DNA of 64,000 nt from an uncultured Sphingorhabdus sp. (GTDB lineage: Bacteria; Pseudomonadota; Alphaproteobacteria; Sphingomonadales; Sphingomonadaceae): the NCBI GenBank assembly GCA_947501885.1, contig CANMXN010000001.1:682001-746000 (forward strand), given 5' to 3'. The notes under the pieces were generated by a model that saw only the letters and a list, made by a program, of their open reading frames with translations, ran no database searches and was not told where the DNA came from. Positions 9,483-18,878 of this stretch are shown here, one piece after another (the stretch's first letter is position 1; every line of letters begins with the position of its first letter). The translations under genes were made by a program, and so were the position numbers.

Positions 9483-9970
9483 TGCGATTACCCATATTTA
9501 TATTATTATTGTCTCTGCCAATCACGGTCCTTTATGCGCAATCCACCAAGGATACGGCCAGCGATATTGCGACGCAGCCTGCCCAAGATGTGAATGTTAA
9601 AAAAATCGAGATCCCCAAAAAATTAAAAGATATTCAGAAAAAGCCCTATTCGCTCAAAAATATGAACAGCTGCGCTGCTCTTATAGCTGAGGTAAAAGCA
9701 TTGAATGATGCGCTTGGTTCTGACCTTGATGAAAAAGGCGATAAAGACGCCTCTGAAAAAAGAAAAGCAACCGCCAAACGCGTTGGTGGCTCTATCACAG
9801 GCGGTCTCATTCCATTTAGAGGCATAGTGCGCGAGGTTTCTGGTGCTGCCAAAGCCCAACGCAAATATAACAAAGCGGTTACGGCCGGTGTAACACGAAG
9901 GGCATTTCTTAAAGGTATAGGTCAAGAGCGCAAATGCGCGCTACCTGCGCGGCCAACTTCGGTCAAATAA
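9482..9970 (+). CDS. exported hypothetical protein coupled to the zinc metallopeptidase
   Basis: This 162-residue protein has a signal peptide (RLPIFILLLSLPITVLYAQS) and a very Lys-rich body. A Gly-rich hydrophobic stretch in the second half (VGGSITGGLIPFRGIVREVSGAA) could insert into a membrane, and two cysteines lie far apart. The start codon overlaps the metallopeptidase stop, which suggests a shared role in the envelope, but no domain is recognised. The sequence after the Gly-rich stretch resembles small glycine-zipper-like envelope proteins. That likeness is weak. Confidence 0.7.
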   Translation: MRLPIFILLLSLPITVLYAQSTKDTASDIATQPAQDVNVKKIEIPKKLKDIQKKPYSLKNMNSCAALIAEVKALNDALGSDLDEKGDKDASEKRKATAKRVGGSITGGLIPFRGIVREVSGAAKAQRKYNKAVTAGVTRRAFLKGIGQERKCALPARPTSVK

Positions 9971-9981
9971 GACACTATATT

Positions 9982-11130
9982 ATGAAGCTCTCCGATTGTC
10001 ATAATGTTTATGATTTTAGAGAGCTTGCGCAAAAACGCCTGCCCCATCCTGTGTTCCATTATATTGATGGAGCAGCAGATGATGAGCTTACCAAAAGGCG
10101 TAATAGCAGTTCCTATGATGATTGTGATCTCGTCCCCAATGTTTTGGCAGGAGTAGCGGATATCGATATGTCAGTGGATGTGATGGGACAAAAGTTAGAC
10201 ATGCCCTTATTCCTATCCCCCACAGCATTGCAGCGCTTGTTCCATTGGCAGGGCGAACGCGCAGTTGCTAGAGCTGCTGAAAAATTTGGTACATATTTTG
10301 GTATAAGCTCACTTGCAACAGTCAGCATTGAAGAGATTGGAGCGGCTATCAATAGTCCCAAAATGTTTCAACTCTATATTCATAAGGATAAAGCCCTCAA
10401 TTCTGCAATGATTGAACGTTGCAAGGCAGCCAATTTCGATGCCCTTACTTTGACCGTTGATACGATAGTAGGCGGCAATCGTGAGAGATGCTTGCGCAGC
10501 GGATTTACCAGTCCGCCCAAAATAACGCCACGCTCCTTCTTAAGCTATGCTGCAAAACCCGCTTGGGGTTTAAATTATATGCTGCGTGAGAAGTTTGAAC
10601 TCTCCAACTTAAAAGACCATATCGAAGAAGGATCAAATATTGCCCTATCAGTGGGTGAATATTTCAATACTATGCTCGATCAAAATATGGATTGGGATAT
10701 GGCGGCGCAAATTCGTTCTGATTGGGGTCGTACATTTTGTCTCAAAGGCATTATGTCTGTCCAAGATGCAAAGCGTGCAGTTGAAATAGGCGCAGATGCG
10801 ATCATGATCTCCAATCATGGTGGGCGGCAGTTGGATGGATCACGCAGTCCCTTTGACCAGATAAGCGAAATTGCCGATGCTGTGGGCGGACAGATAGATA
10901 TTATCTGTGATGGCGGTATAACGCGCGGCTCTCATGTCCTAAAAGCCATAGCATGCGGGGCAACGGCCTGTTCTGGTGGTAGGCTCTACCCCTATGCGTT
11001 GGCCGCAGCGGGGCAAGCAGGTGTTGAGCGGATCATGGGCAAATTACGCGAAGAGATTGAACGCGACATGAAACTCATGGGCATCCAATCTCTCTCTCAG
11101 CTTGATCGTTCAATGCTAAGGTGGCGGTAA
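9982..11130 (+). CDS. lldD: FMN-dependent alpha-hydroxy acid dehydrogenase (L-lactate dehydrogenase type)
   Basis: This 382-residue enzyme of the LldD/glycolate oxidase family oxidises an L-2-hydroxy acid, most likely L-lactate to pyruvate, passing electrons to quinone at the membrane. Key segments are YIDGAADDE near the N-terminus, LTVDTIVGGNRER, the active-site SNHGGRQLDGS with the catalytic His, and the FMN-binding GGITRGSHVLKAIACGA. The ORF track extends upstream to 9934, but that part overlaps the previous gene; the ATG at 9982 (MKLSDCHNVYDFRELA) is the family start. The substrate call is an inference, since close relatives oxidise mandelate or glycolate. Confidence 0.82.
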   Translation: MKLSDCHNVYDFRELAQKRLPHPVFHYIDGAADDELTKRRNSSSYDDCDLVPNVLAGVADIDMSVDVMGQKLDMPLFLSPTALQRLFHWQGERAVARAAEKFGTYFGISSLATVSIEEIGAAINSPKMFQLYIHKDKALNSAMIERCKAANFDALTLTVDTIVGGNRERCLRSGFTSPPKITPRSFLSYAAKPAWGLNYMLREKFELSNLKDHIEEGSNIALSVGEYFNTMLDQNMDWDMAAQIRSDWGRTFCLKGIMSVQDAKRAVEIGADAIMISNHGGRQLDGSRSPFDQISEIADAVGGQIDIICDGGITRGSHVLKAIACGATACSGGRLYPYALAAAGQAGVERIMGKLREEIERDMKLMGIQSLSQLDRSMLRWR

Positions 11131-11228
11131 AATACATTCACCCTTTTAATCTGAACGATAAAATGTCTATAATGATAAAGTTATCAAGTTATGCAGATAA
11201 AATATTGAAAATTATGAAATAAACAAAA

Positions 11229-12446
11229 TTATAAATCAAATATAGAATCATCTGGATTTTTAGGCGGCGGATTGAACCATTTTTCTAATAAATCAGGGCT
11301 TGGTGAAATCGGTTTCAGTGGGTCAATGAATGAAAATTGTAATTTTGTATGAGAAAAACTATTTTTAATATCATTCCAATATTTAGGATCAATAACCACC
11401 ATCAAATGACTAGCTGCCAATTCATCTTTTTTATAATCAGAGGCTATTTGTATTAGAACATCGCTCAGATTAGCAGGATCTGACGATGCCATACTCGCAT
11501 ACTTTATATATTCATTTCTGTATTTTCTTGCATCCGCCATATCTTTAAAAACATCTAACACCCATTTTAGAGATTCACGATATCTCTCATGATCCTTGGG
11601 AAATAAAACCGTTGTTCCGCTGATTTCATTGGGGTCTACTACTCGTGAAAAAGCCCCTCGCAGATATTGATGCCATTCACTTATATCCATCACAGTCTTG
11701 CCTAGTAATGGCTCATTAAGATATTTTATTCTTTGCTCTTCATATATCAGTTGCTGCTTTAAGGCTGCTAGAGCCTTTTGCATTGCATTAATCCAACTAT
11801 TGGTATCTTTTTTCGAAATATGTCCACTGTCTAAATCAAATAAAAATTCAACTGTCTCTGTTTGACTTCTTATATTTATATCGTTGTTTGGGATAATAAT
11901 ATTAAGTGATAAAATATTATTATTTATCTCGGCATCGCCGTTTTCCCAAGATCGACCACAACTGCTCGTGGGTAAGGCATTGATATAATAATCAGGCAAA
12001 AATTCTTCCAGAGAAATATTACGTTTTAATGAGCCATTCTCATCGTATATAACAATAATATTTGAGCCATAACCGAAACCATCCCAGTCCCCAAATGTGA
12101 CAACATATTGCCCATCATCGCTTACAATCGCATTATTGGGCGCTATATTATTGGGTAGATCAGATGACCAGATAGTTTTCCATTGATCATTAGCAGTTTT
12201 TTTCTCCAATAAACCCGAAGCTTTTTTGGGTTCATTATCTGATGGCAATTTCTGCCAAATATCACTAGGTGTTTCCTCAAAGGGAATTTCCATAATGCTC
12301 CCATTGTTCAGCGCAAACCTATATTCACCATTAGAAGAAATATATGTTTTATTTTCTGGGCCGATCCGTGAACATGAAATAGCCTGAGAAGGAAAGAATA
12401 AGCTTATGACAATTATGAAAGAGGCAAGTGTTAAAAAAAATCTCAT
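11229..12446 (-). CDS. exported hypothetical protein downstream of sdhA
   Basis: This 405-residue protein has an N-terminal signal peptide (FFLTLASFIIVISLFFPSQA). The first half resembles a beta-propeller-like or WD-type secreted domain (ISSNGEYRFALNNGS, IVSDDGQYVVTFGD), and the second half is helical with many Lys and Tyr residues. I recognise no family. It lies 22 bp after the sdhA stop on the same strand, where sphingomonads often have sdhB or a short gene before it. Nothing in it resembles an iron-sulfur subunit: the few cysteines are scattered. A role in succinate dehydrogenase is not supported by the sequence. Confidence 0.7.
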   Translation of the reverse strand: MRFFLTLASFIIVISLFFPSQAISCSRIGPENKTYISSNGEYRFALNNGSIMEIPFEETPSDIWQKLPSDNEPKKASGLLEKKTANDQWKTIWSSDLPNNIAPNNAIVSDDGQYVVTFGDWDGFGYGSNIIVIYDENGSLKRNISLEEFLPDYYINALPTSSCGRSWENGDAEINNNILSLNIIIPNNDINIRSQTETVEFLFDLDSGHISKKDTNSWINAMQKALAALKQQLIYEEQRIKYLNEPLLGKTVMDISEWHQYLRGAFSRVVDPNEISGTTVLFPKDHERYRESLKWVLDVFKDMADARKYRNEYIKYASMASSDPANLSDVLIQIASDYKKDELAASHLMVVIDPKYWNDIKNSFSHTKLQFSFIDPLKPISPSPDLLEKWFNPPPKNPDDSIFDL

Positions 12447-12468
12447 ACGCTCTGCCTCTTAATCTTTA

Positions 12469-14283
12469 TCAATAAACGCGCTTTTTCGGTTTGATATATT
12501 CCGCATCATCGGTCAGCGTAAATTCATGTACGGGCCGCATATCAATTTTGACTTTCCCGCCTTTACCGCCCCAACCTTCAAAGCCAGATGTGGTATGCTT
12601 CATCCACTTCTTATCATCGCGGTCACCATAATCTTCATGCATATGCGCGCCGCGGCTTTCTTTGCGATTTTCCGCGCTTTCCATCGTGCAGACCGCTTGG
12701 CCAAGAAGATTATCAAGCTCTAAGGTTTCGATAAGGTCGGTATTCCAGATCAAAGATTGATCACTAACATGTACATCTTCCATGCGCTTATTGACCTTTT
12801 GCATCAGGCCTTTACCCTCGCTCAGCAATTCATTATCACGAAATACCGCGCAATGTTTCTGCATCGTTTTTTGCATATCTAGTCGAATTTCAGCGGTCGG
12901 TGATCCGCCCTTCGCATTACGGAAATGATCAACCCGCTCAAGCGCCAGATCAGCACTGTCTTTGGGTAACGGATTATGCGATGTACCAGGTGTAATCGTA
13001 TCTTTAAGACGCAAACCTGTCGCACGGCCAAACACTACCAAATCGATAAGACTGTTCGAACCCAAACGATTGGCTCCATGCACCGATACGCAAGCCGCTT
13101 CGCCCACAGCATAGAGACCAGGGACAATAGCATCAGGGTCTTTTTTGGTAGCAGAGATAACTTCGCCATGATAATTGGTCGGAATACCGCCCATATTATA
13201 ATGAACCGTTGGCACCACGGGAAGCGGTTGACGAGTCAAATCGCGGCCCGCAAAAATCTTGCCTGTCTCGGTAATCCCTGGCAGACGTTCCGCCAATATG
13301 TCTTGGTCAATATGATCAAGGTGGAGATAAATATGATCGCCTTCTTTGCCAACGCCGCGACCTTCGCGGATTTCGGTCGCCATACAGCGCGAAACAACAT
13401 CGCGGCTTGCCAAATCTTTCGCTGATGGAGCATATCGTTCCATGAAACGCTCACCTTCGGAATTGGTGAGATAACCACCTTCTCCGCGCGCGCCTTCGGT
13501 AATAAGAACGCCAGCGCCATAAATACCCGTTGGATGAAATTGTACAAATTCCATATCTTGTAGAGCAATGCCAGCACGCAGCGCCATTCCGCCGCCATCA
13601 CCCGTGCAAGTATGCGCAGAGGTTGCACTATAATAGCAGCGCCCATAGCCGCCCGTGGCCAATGTCACGGCATGGCTGCGGAAACGGTGGATAGAGCCAT
13701 CTTCCATACAGATGGCAATAACGCCGCGGCAAACGCCATCTTCCATAATCAAATCAATAGCAAAATATTCGACAAAAAAGTCTGCATCATATTTTAAGCT
13801 CTGTTGATAGAGCGCATGCAGCATAGCATGCCCTGTTCTATCGGCCGCTGCGCAAGTGCGCTGCACTGGAGGCCCCTCACCCATATTTTGCATATGGCCG
13901 CCGAAGGGACGTTGGTAAATCGTACCATCTTCATTGCGCGAGAAAGGCACACCCGCATGTTCCAGCTCATAAACTGCAGCAGGTGCTTCGCGCACCAAAT
14001 ATTCAATCGCATCTTGATCGCCGAGCCAATCAGAGCCTTTAACGGTATCAAACATATGCCAAGACCAATGGTCAGGTGTATTATTGCCTAGCGATGCAGC
14101 GATGCCGCCCTGCGCCGCCACGGTATGACTGCGCGTTGGAAAAACTTTGGTGATACAGGCGGTCTTCAATCCAGCTTCTGCGCTACCCATAGTTGCGCGC
14201 AAACCAGAACCGCCAGCCCCTACAACAACGCTGTCATAGGTATGATCAATAATTTTATAAGAAGATTGTGCAGAATCTGACAT
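12469..14283 (-). CDS. sdhA: succinate dehydrogenase flavoprotein subunit
   Basis: This is the 604-residue catalytic subunit of complex II, which oxidises succinate to fumarate on the cytoplasmic face of the inner membrane. The FAD dinucleotide fold ([20 protein letters not shown]) is followed by the covalent-FAD His near residue 53 ([10 protein letters not shown]). Active-site segments [31 protein letters not shown] and [10 protein letters not shown] are intact, and the C-terminus is the usual helical domain. The length is normal. It overlaps the sdhD stop by one base and completes sdhC-sdhD-sdhA. The iron-sulfur subunit gene sdhB does not follow. Confidence 0.97.
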   Translation of the reverse strand: MSDSAQSSYKIIDHTYDSVVVGAGGSGLRATMGSAEAGLKTACITKVFPTRSHTVAAQGGIAASLGNNTPDHWSWHMFDTVKGSDWLGDQDAIEYLVREAPAAVYELEHAGVPFSRNEDGTIYQRPFGGHMQNMGEGPPVQRTCAAADRTGHAMLHALYQQSLKYDADFFVEYFAIDLIMEDGVCRGVIAICMEDGSIHRFRSHAVTLATGGYGRCYYSATSAHTCTGDGGGMALRAGIALQDMEFVQFHPTGIYGAGVLITEGARGEGGYLTNSEGERFMERYAPSAKDLASRDVVSRCMATEIREGRGVGKEGDHIYLHLDHIDQDILAERLPGITETGKIFAGRDLTRQPLPVVPTVHYNMGGIPTNYHGEVISATKKDPDAIVPGLYAVGEAACVSVHGANRLGSNSLIDLVVFGRATGLRLKDTITPGTSHNPLPKDSADLALERVDHFRNAKGGSPTAEIRLDMQKTMQKHCAVFRDNELLSEGKGLMQKVNKRMEDVHVSDQSLIWNTDLIETLELDNLLGQAVCTMESAENRKESRGAHMHEDYGDRDDKKWMKHTTSGFEGWGGKGGKVKIDMRPVHEFTLTDDAEYIKPKKRVY

Positions 14284-14672
14284 TAAGAAGCAACTCCAGT
14301 AAAGGCAAGTTTAGCGACGGTGAAAATTCCAAAAATAGCGCCGCCTGCAGCATAAAAGTTTAATAGTGTAAGTGCGATAATCCGCAGTGCTGTGTCAGGG
14401 ACATAATCCTCTAACATCACTTGCATACCCAGTCGTATATGCCAAAAAACACTGATCAACATGATAATCATCGGTACTGCTACTGAAAATTGAGAGAGCC
14501 AAGCCGCCAATGTTTCATGTTCATAATTAGGCAATATGAGCACAGAGAATAAGAGCCACAATGTGAGGGCAAGGTTACCCAATGCCGTAAGGCGCTGCAT
14601 AATCCAATGGTGCGAGCCATGTTTGGCTGAACCTAATCCGCGAACGCGTCCAATATTTGTTCCTTGACCCAT
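14283..14672 (-). CDS. sdhD: succinate dehydrogenase membrane anchor subunit
   Basis: This 129-residue hydrophobic protein has three membrane helices and the positively charged N-terminus usual for alphaproteobacterial SdhD ([25 protein letters not shown]). The segment [16 protein letters not shown] holds the likely heme b or quinone-site residues. With SdhC it anchors SdhA/SdhB to the inner membrane and carries electrons to ubiquinone. It sits between sdhC (3 bp gap) and sdhA (1 bp overlap), which makes the identification firm even though the subunit is poorly conserved. Confidence 0.93.
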   Translation of the reverse strand: MGQGTNIGRVRGLGSAKHGSHHWIMQRLTALGNLALTLWLLFSVLILPNYEHETLAAWLSQFSVAVPMIIMLISVFWHIRLGMQVMLEDYVPDTALRIIALTLLNFYAAGGAIFGIFTVAKLAFTGVAS

Positions 14673-14675
14673 GGA

Positions 14676-15080
14676 TTAAGCCTCCAACATATTAGTAAAA
14701 ATATAAAACCATAACAAAGCTGTACAAGTGAATGCAGCAACAAATGTCATCAGCGACCAAAAATTATTACTTTTCAGTTCGAACCCTGCTCCAACATCCA
14801 TAACCAAGTGACGAATCCCACCAAAAAGATGCTGAAAGAAAGACCATGTCAGACCAATTAAAACAATATAGCCAATATAGTAAAAATCTAACCAGCTTTT
14901 AAGATAATCCAATTGCTCAGGCCCATTAGCGATAGCATAAAGCCACCAAAGCAATAGCAAAGTGCCAACAGTTGCAAGAGCATTGCCAACAATACGATTG
15001 ATAATGGATACCAACATAGCTGGCCCCCATCTATAAATGCTCAAATGCGGTGATAATGGCCGTTGTTTTTTATTGCTCAT
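14676..15080 (-). CDS. sdhC: succinate dehydrogenase cytochrome b556 subunit
   Basis: This 134-residue protein has three membrane helices. The family signature RPLSPHLSIYRW lies at residues 7-18, and the heme-ligand region HLFGGIRHLVMD is present near residues 84-95. It is the first gene of sdhCDA on the minus strand; the operon promoter should lie in 15081-15260, a stretch in which I see no clear sigma-70 boxes. Confidence 0.95.
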   Translation of the reverse strand: MSNKKQRPLSPHLSIYRWGPAMLVSIINRIVGNALATVGTLLLLWWLYAIANGPEQLDYLKSWLDFYYIGYIVLIGLTWSFFQHLFGGIRHLVMDVGAGFELKSNNFWSLMTFVAAFTCTALLWFYIFTNMLEA

Positions 15081-15286
15081 AAGAAAGCTAATCCTATCAA
15101 ATATTCGCTGTCTGTAATATCATGTGATATTGTCTTTAACTGATTGAAAGCGACATGCAAGTGGTAGGAGAGTGTTTTTATGCATTTCCTGATTAAATCC
15201 ACAAATTTAAGTGAACCGTTTCACAGTCATAGTAAAATAGAACAATAGAGCTTCCTCTTTTTATGAAATTTCGGTACGATCTCCCT

Positions 15287-16009
15287 ATGTCTAAATCCAA
15301 TATTTTAATAACAGGTACTAGCCGAGGCATTGGCAGGGCCATTTATGAGACCTTAGAACAAAAAAACCACAATATCATTGGTCATGCTAGCAAAGATCAT
15401 GACGATGATATGAAGAGCATAGCTGCCGATCTATCAGTTGATAATGGACCTCAATATTTGTGGGATCGAGCGCTTGATCATTTTTCTGGTAAGATTGACG
15501 TGCTTATTAATAATGCAGGAATATTCGAAGCAAACCCCATTGAACAAGATGATGAAGCATGGCTCGCCAATTGGCAAAAAACTATGCGTATAAATTTGGA
15601 TGCATCAGCCCGACTTTGTCGTTGGGCCGTAAGGCATTGGCAAGAAAGGAAATGCGAAGGCAGAATTATCAACATTGCCAGTCGGGCGGCGTACCGAGGC
15701 GACTCCCCTCATCATTGGCATTATGCCGCATCAAAAGCAGGCATGGTTGCTATGACAAAAACCATTGCCCGCGCCTATGCCGCACATAATATATATGCTT
15801 TCGCCATTTGCCCAGGTTTTACCATGACGGGTATGGCCGACGAATATCTTGCAAGTCGCGGCGGTGATAAATTGCTCGCCGATATTCCGCTTGGCAAAGT
15901 AGCGCAGCCCAATGAAATTGCCGAAATTACTGCATTTTGTGCCTTACAAGCACCACCATCTATGACGGGCGCAATACTTGATGCCAATGGTGCCAGCTAT
16001 GTTCGATGA
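15287..16009 (+). CDS. short-chain dehydrogenase/reductase
   Basis: This 240-residue SDR has the cofactor loop TGTSRGIGRAI, the NNAG motif (LINNAGIFE), the catalytic Ser (NIASRAA) and the YAASKAG Tyr-Lys pair. The C-terminus ends in the usual strand (MTGAILDANGASYVR). The ORF track begins at 15263, but the ATG at 15287 (MSKSNILITG) places the first strand as in the family. The substrate is unknown; the closest general match is the 3-oxoacyl-ACP-reductase-like group. The stop overlaps the start region of the metallo-beta-lactamase gene, so the two are probably co-transcribed. Confidence 0.85.
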   Translation: MSKSNILITGTSRGIGRAIYETLEQKNHNIIGHASKDHDDDMKSIAADLSVDNGPQYLWDRALDHFSGKIDVLINNAGIFEANPIEQDDEAWLANWQKTMRINLDASARLCRWAVRHWQERKCEGRIINIASRAAYRGDSPHHWHYAASKAGMVAMTKTIARAYAAHNIYAFAICPGFTMTGMADEYLASRGGDKLLADIPLGKVAQPNEIAEITAFCALQAPPSMTGAILDANGASYVR

Positions 16010-16937
16010 AATAAAGATATCTATCACTGCTGTCTCTTGTCTTATGGCTATATCTTGTGCGCCAATTTTAGAAAAGCAAACGCAAGATGATCAACGATCC
16101 GTCACTAAATTACAAGGCAATAGAGCCGATCAAATCTCTTGGGCTTCACACTGTAAGAAATGGGACGAATGGGACAAAGCAGGCCCAGCTTATAAAATCT
16201 ATGGCAATAGCTATTATGTTGGGACATGTGGTATTTCCGCCATATTGATTACTGGTGATAATGGTCATATTCTAATTGATGGAGCCACAGAAACGGGCGC
16301 TGATATAATATTATCTAATATCAGAACTTTAGGATTTAATCCTAAGGATATTAAGACGATATTACACAGTCACGAACATCATGATCATGTTGGCGGCTTT
16401 GCCAAATTACAGGCTGCTACTGGTGCCAATATTATTGCATCAAAAGCTGCAAGATACACTTTAGAGACGGGCAAAATATCGACCAAAGATCCGCAATTTG
16501 GAACGCATGACGATATGCAACCCGTCAATGTGAGTAGCATAATAGCGCATGAGCATGTCATCACAACTGATGCTAGAAAAATAATAGCGATAGAAACCCC
16601 GGGACATTCACCAGGTGCACTCAGTTGGGCATGGCAAGAATGCGAGAATGGGCAATGCTTGTCCCTTGTTTATGCCGATAGTTTGTCACCGATTAGCAAT
16701 GATACATATAAATTTAGCGATCATCCTAATTACGTAAAAAACTATCATAAGGGGCTCGCATATCTCTCACAATTGCAGTGCGATATTTTACTAACACCTC
16801 ATCCTTCCGCCAGCCACATGATTGATAGAATTAAACAAGATAAAAATCTATTAAACAATAGCGACTGCACGCAATATACGGAGGCACTATCAACACGGCT
16901 CAATAAAAGAATCCAAGAAGAAAAAAATAGAAAATAA
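15999..16937 (+). CDS. subclass B3 metallo-beta-lactamase (probable lipoprotein)
   Basis: This 312-residue metallo-hydrolase has the complete B3 ligand set. LHSHEHHDHVGG holds the HxHxDH motif, TPGHSPGAL the middle His, and LTPHPSASHM the last His. The N-terminus has a short hydrophobic stretch ending at a Cys (LMAISC), which suits a lipoprotein or signal peptide. The ORF track opens at 15978; I prefer the ATG at 15999, which overlaps the SDR stop by 11 bp and gives a compact signal. B3 enzymes hydrolyse penicillins, cephalosporins and often carbapenems in the periplasm, but the superfamily contains other hydrolases, so activity is inferred. Confidence 0.85.
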   Translation: MFDEIKISITAVSCLMAISCAPILEKQTQDDQRSVTKLQGNRADQISWASHCKKWDEWDKAGPAYKIYGNSYYVGTCGISAILITGDNGHILIDGATETGADIILSNIRTLGFNPKDIKTILHSHEHHDHVGGFAKLQAATGANIIASKAARYTLETGKISTKDPQFGTHDDMQPVNVSSIIAHEHVITTDARKIIAIETPGHSPGALSWAWQECENGQCLSLVYADSLSPISNDTYKFSDHPNYVKNYHKGLAYLSQLQCDILLTPHPSASHMIDRIKQDKNLLNNSDCTQYTEALSTRLNKRIQEEKNRK

Positions 16938-16938
16938 T

Positions 16939-17907
16939 ATGGATCATTACAAAATATCTATCCCTTGTAATCGTCAAGAAGCAGAAAGCATAAATGTTCG
17001 ACTAGAAGTCGACAACCAATGGACACATAGCGACAATCCACCGACAATTGTTACCCGAGAGATTGTTGAATTTGATGATCAACAATGGATGATAGATATT
17101 TACCTAAATGAAGAACCAACGACATCATTATATCAAGATATTATCGCCTTATTAGGAAGGCCTATCGATACCAATATAATGACACAGAAATTTGTTGATG
17201 AAGATTGGGTGACGATGAGTCAAATAGGCTTAGATACGTTAAATATTGGCCGTTTTCATATTCATAACGCAACACAAGAGCGCGCAGCAAATAAAGTCAA
17301 TCTGCAAATTTCAGCGGGTCAGGCTTTTGGTACAGGCCATCATCATACTACGGCTGGCTGCTTAAGCGCGCTCGACAATCTACAGCGGGAAGGCAAGCGT
17401 TTTCGTAATATTGCAGACATCGGGACTGGCACTGGATTACTTGCTTTTGCATCTCACAAATTATGGCCTAGAGCAAAAATTATTGCTAGCGATATTGATC
17501 CTATTGCAGTTCAATTTGCCAAAGAAGCCGCAATTGATAATGACATAAATAACAATAGTATCAATATTATATGCGCATCGGGCACTGACCATGTCGCGCT
17601 TCAACGCCGCGCACCTTATGACCTCATCATCGCCAATATTTTGGCTGGTCCCTTAATAGAGTTAGCCCCAGCAATTTATGAGATTTTGGATAATCATGGT
17701 ACCTTAATATTAGCAGGACTATTAGACACGCAACTCGATGCAATCATTGAGTGTTATGCCCAATCATCAATGCAATTAATATCTGTCACTCACAATGAAA
17801 ACTGGCCTACCGTTATCTTTAGAAAACGTAAAAAATATGGATATAGACGCACAAAGAGGGTTAGAGGCAGAACTTCTCAAGCGATTGGTGATTATGGCGA
17901 ATGGTAA
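16939..17907 (+). CDS. prmA: ribosomal protein L11 methyltransferase
   Basis: This 322-residue SAM-dependent methyltransferase modifies ribosomal protein L11 in the cytoplasm. The fold shows SAM motif I (IADIGTGTGLLAFASHKLWP), the acidic loop (IIASDIDPIAVQFAKEAA) and the signature NILAGPLIELAP. The N-terminal alpha/beta substrate domain and the QISAGQAFGTGHHHTT segment are also typical of PrmA. It begins one base after the MBL stop, in the same direction. The C-terminal tail (KRKKYGYRRTKRVRGRTSQ) is strongly basic. Confidence 0.92.
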   Translation: MDHYKISIPCNRQEAESINVRLEVDNQWTHSDNPPTIVTREIVEFDDQQWMIDIYLNEEPTTSLYQDIIALLGRPIDTNIMTQKFVDEDWVTMSQIGLDTLNIGRFHIHNATQERAANKVNLQISAGQAFGTGHHHTTAGCLSALDNLQREGKRFRNIADIGTGTGLLAFASHKLWPRAKIIASDIDPIAVQFAKEAAIDNDINNNSINIICASGTDHVALQRRAPYDLIIANILAGPLIELAPAIYEILDNHGTLILAGLLDTQLDAIIECYAQSSMQLISVTHNENWPTVIFRKRKKYGYRRTKRVRGRTSQAIGDYGEW

Positions 17908-17968
17908 TGTCAGACATTTATTAGTCGCATATAATTTAAATATTAGTCGCATATAATCTAAACGCATA

Positions 17969-18832
17969 TTATTTGCTATTGGCATAATGCTGCGTACCGT
18001 GGGTGATAACATCATCGGTATCAATAATATCGGCTACAGCAATATTGGGTAGCTCTTTCAGTTTTGCATAGAGCGGCGCGAAATCTGTTTGTTGCGTTAC
18101 ATTTAAAAGCTGTTGTAGATCATCAATAACAAAATAATTTTGCTGATAATCATCAATCCGATATTCGCTACGCATGATACGTTCTAAGTCAAACTTTATC
18201 CGATTTGGGCTATCATCATCAAGCGCAAATACGCTCTCACCATAGCTAGAAACTATCCCCGCACCATAGATACGCAGCCCCTCCGCTTCTTGGATAAGGC
18301 CAAATTCAACCGTATACCAATAGAGGCGTGCCAAATTATCCAATGCATCATACTGCAATGAACGCAAACCGCCCTCTCCATAAGCCTGCATATAATCAGC
18401 AAAGACAGGGTCAGCGAGCATTGGAACATGACCAAATACGTCATGAAATACATCTGGCTCTTGCAAATAATCTAGTTGATCGCGGCGGCGTATGAAATTA
18501 CCCGATACAAAGCGGCGATTGGCCATATGATCAAAAAACACATCATCGGGTACTAATCCTGGAACAGCAACAACTTGCCAGCCTGTCTTATCCATCAAAA
18601 TTGCGTTAAGATCTTTAAAATCGGGAATACCAGGCTTTGATAATTTCAAAACATCAATACCGTTCATAAAAGCCTTACAGGCGCGACCCGGAAGCATTTT
18701 TTGTTGCCGGTCAAACAATATATCCCACGTCTCATGCTCTTCTGCGGTAAAACTATCCCATGCTTGATCAATAGTCCAATCAGCATTTGCGCCTTCTGGC
18801 GGCATATCAAAAATATGTGTTTCGCTATTCAT
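17969..18832 (-). CDS. phhA: phenylalanine 4-monooxygenase
   Basis: This 287-residue iron- and pterin-dependent aromatic amino-acid hydroxylase converts phenylalanine to tyrosine. The iron-binding His pair is in DVFHDVFGHVPML (His130 and His135), and the Glu ligand is in RLYWYTVEFGLIQE. The length matches bacterial phhA. It is convergent with prmA and divergent from the TIGR02117-type gene, so it appears monocistronic. No phhB (pterin dehydratase) or regulator gene is adjacent. Confidence 0.95.
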   Translation of the reverse strand: MNSETHIFDMPPEGANADWTIDQAWDSFTAEEHETWDILFDRQQKMLPGRACKAFMNGIDVLKLSKPGIPDFKDLNAILMDKTGWQVVAVPGLVPDDVFFDHMANRRFVSGNFIRRRDQLDYLQEPDVFHDVFGHVPMLADPVFADYMQAYGEGGLRSLQYDALDNLARLYWYTVEFGLIQEAEGLRIYGAGIVSSYGESVFALDDDSPNRIKFDLERIMRSEYRIDDYQQNYFVIDDLQQLLNVTQQTDFAPLYAKLKELPNIAVADIIDTDDVITHGTQHYANSK

Positions 18833-18878
18833 AATGCTCTGTATAACAGATTTAAAAGTGAGATCAAATAAGTTTCAT

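Noticed and set aside
15180-15248. A 22-codon ORF (MHFLIKSTNLSEPF) with GGAG upstream, before the SDR gene
   Set aside because: It is very short, with no conservation that I can test, and it sits in the promoter region of sdhC. It is too weak to annotate.
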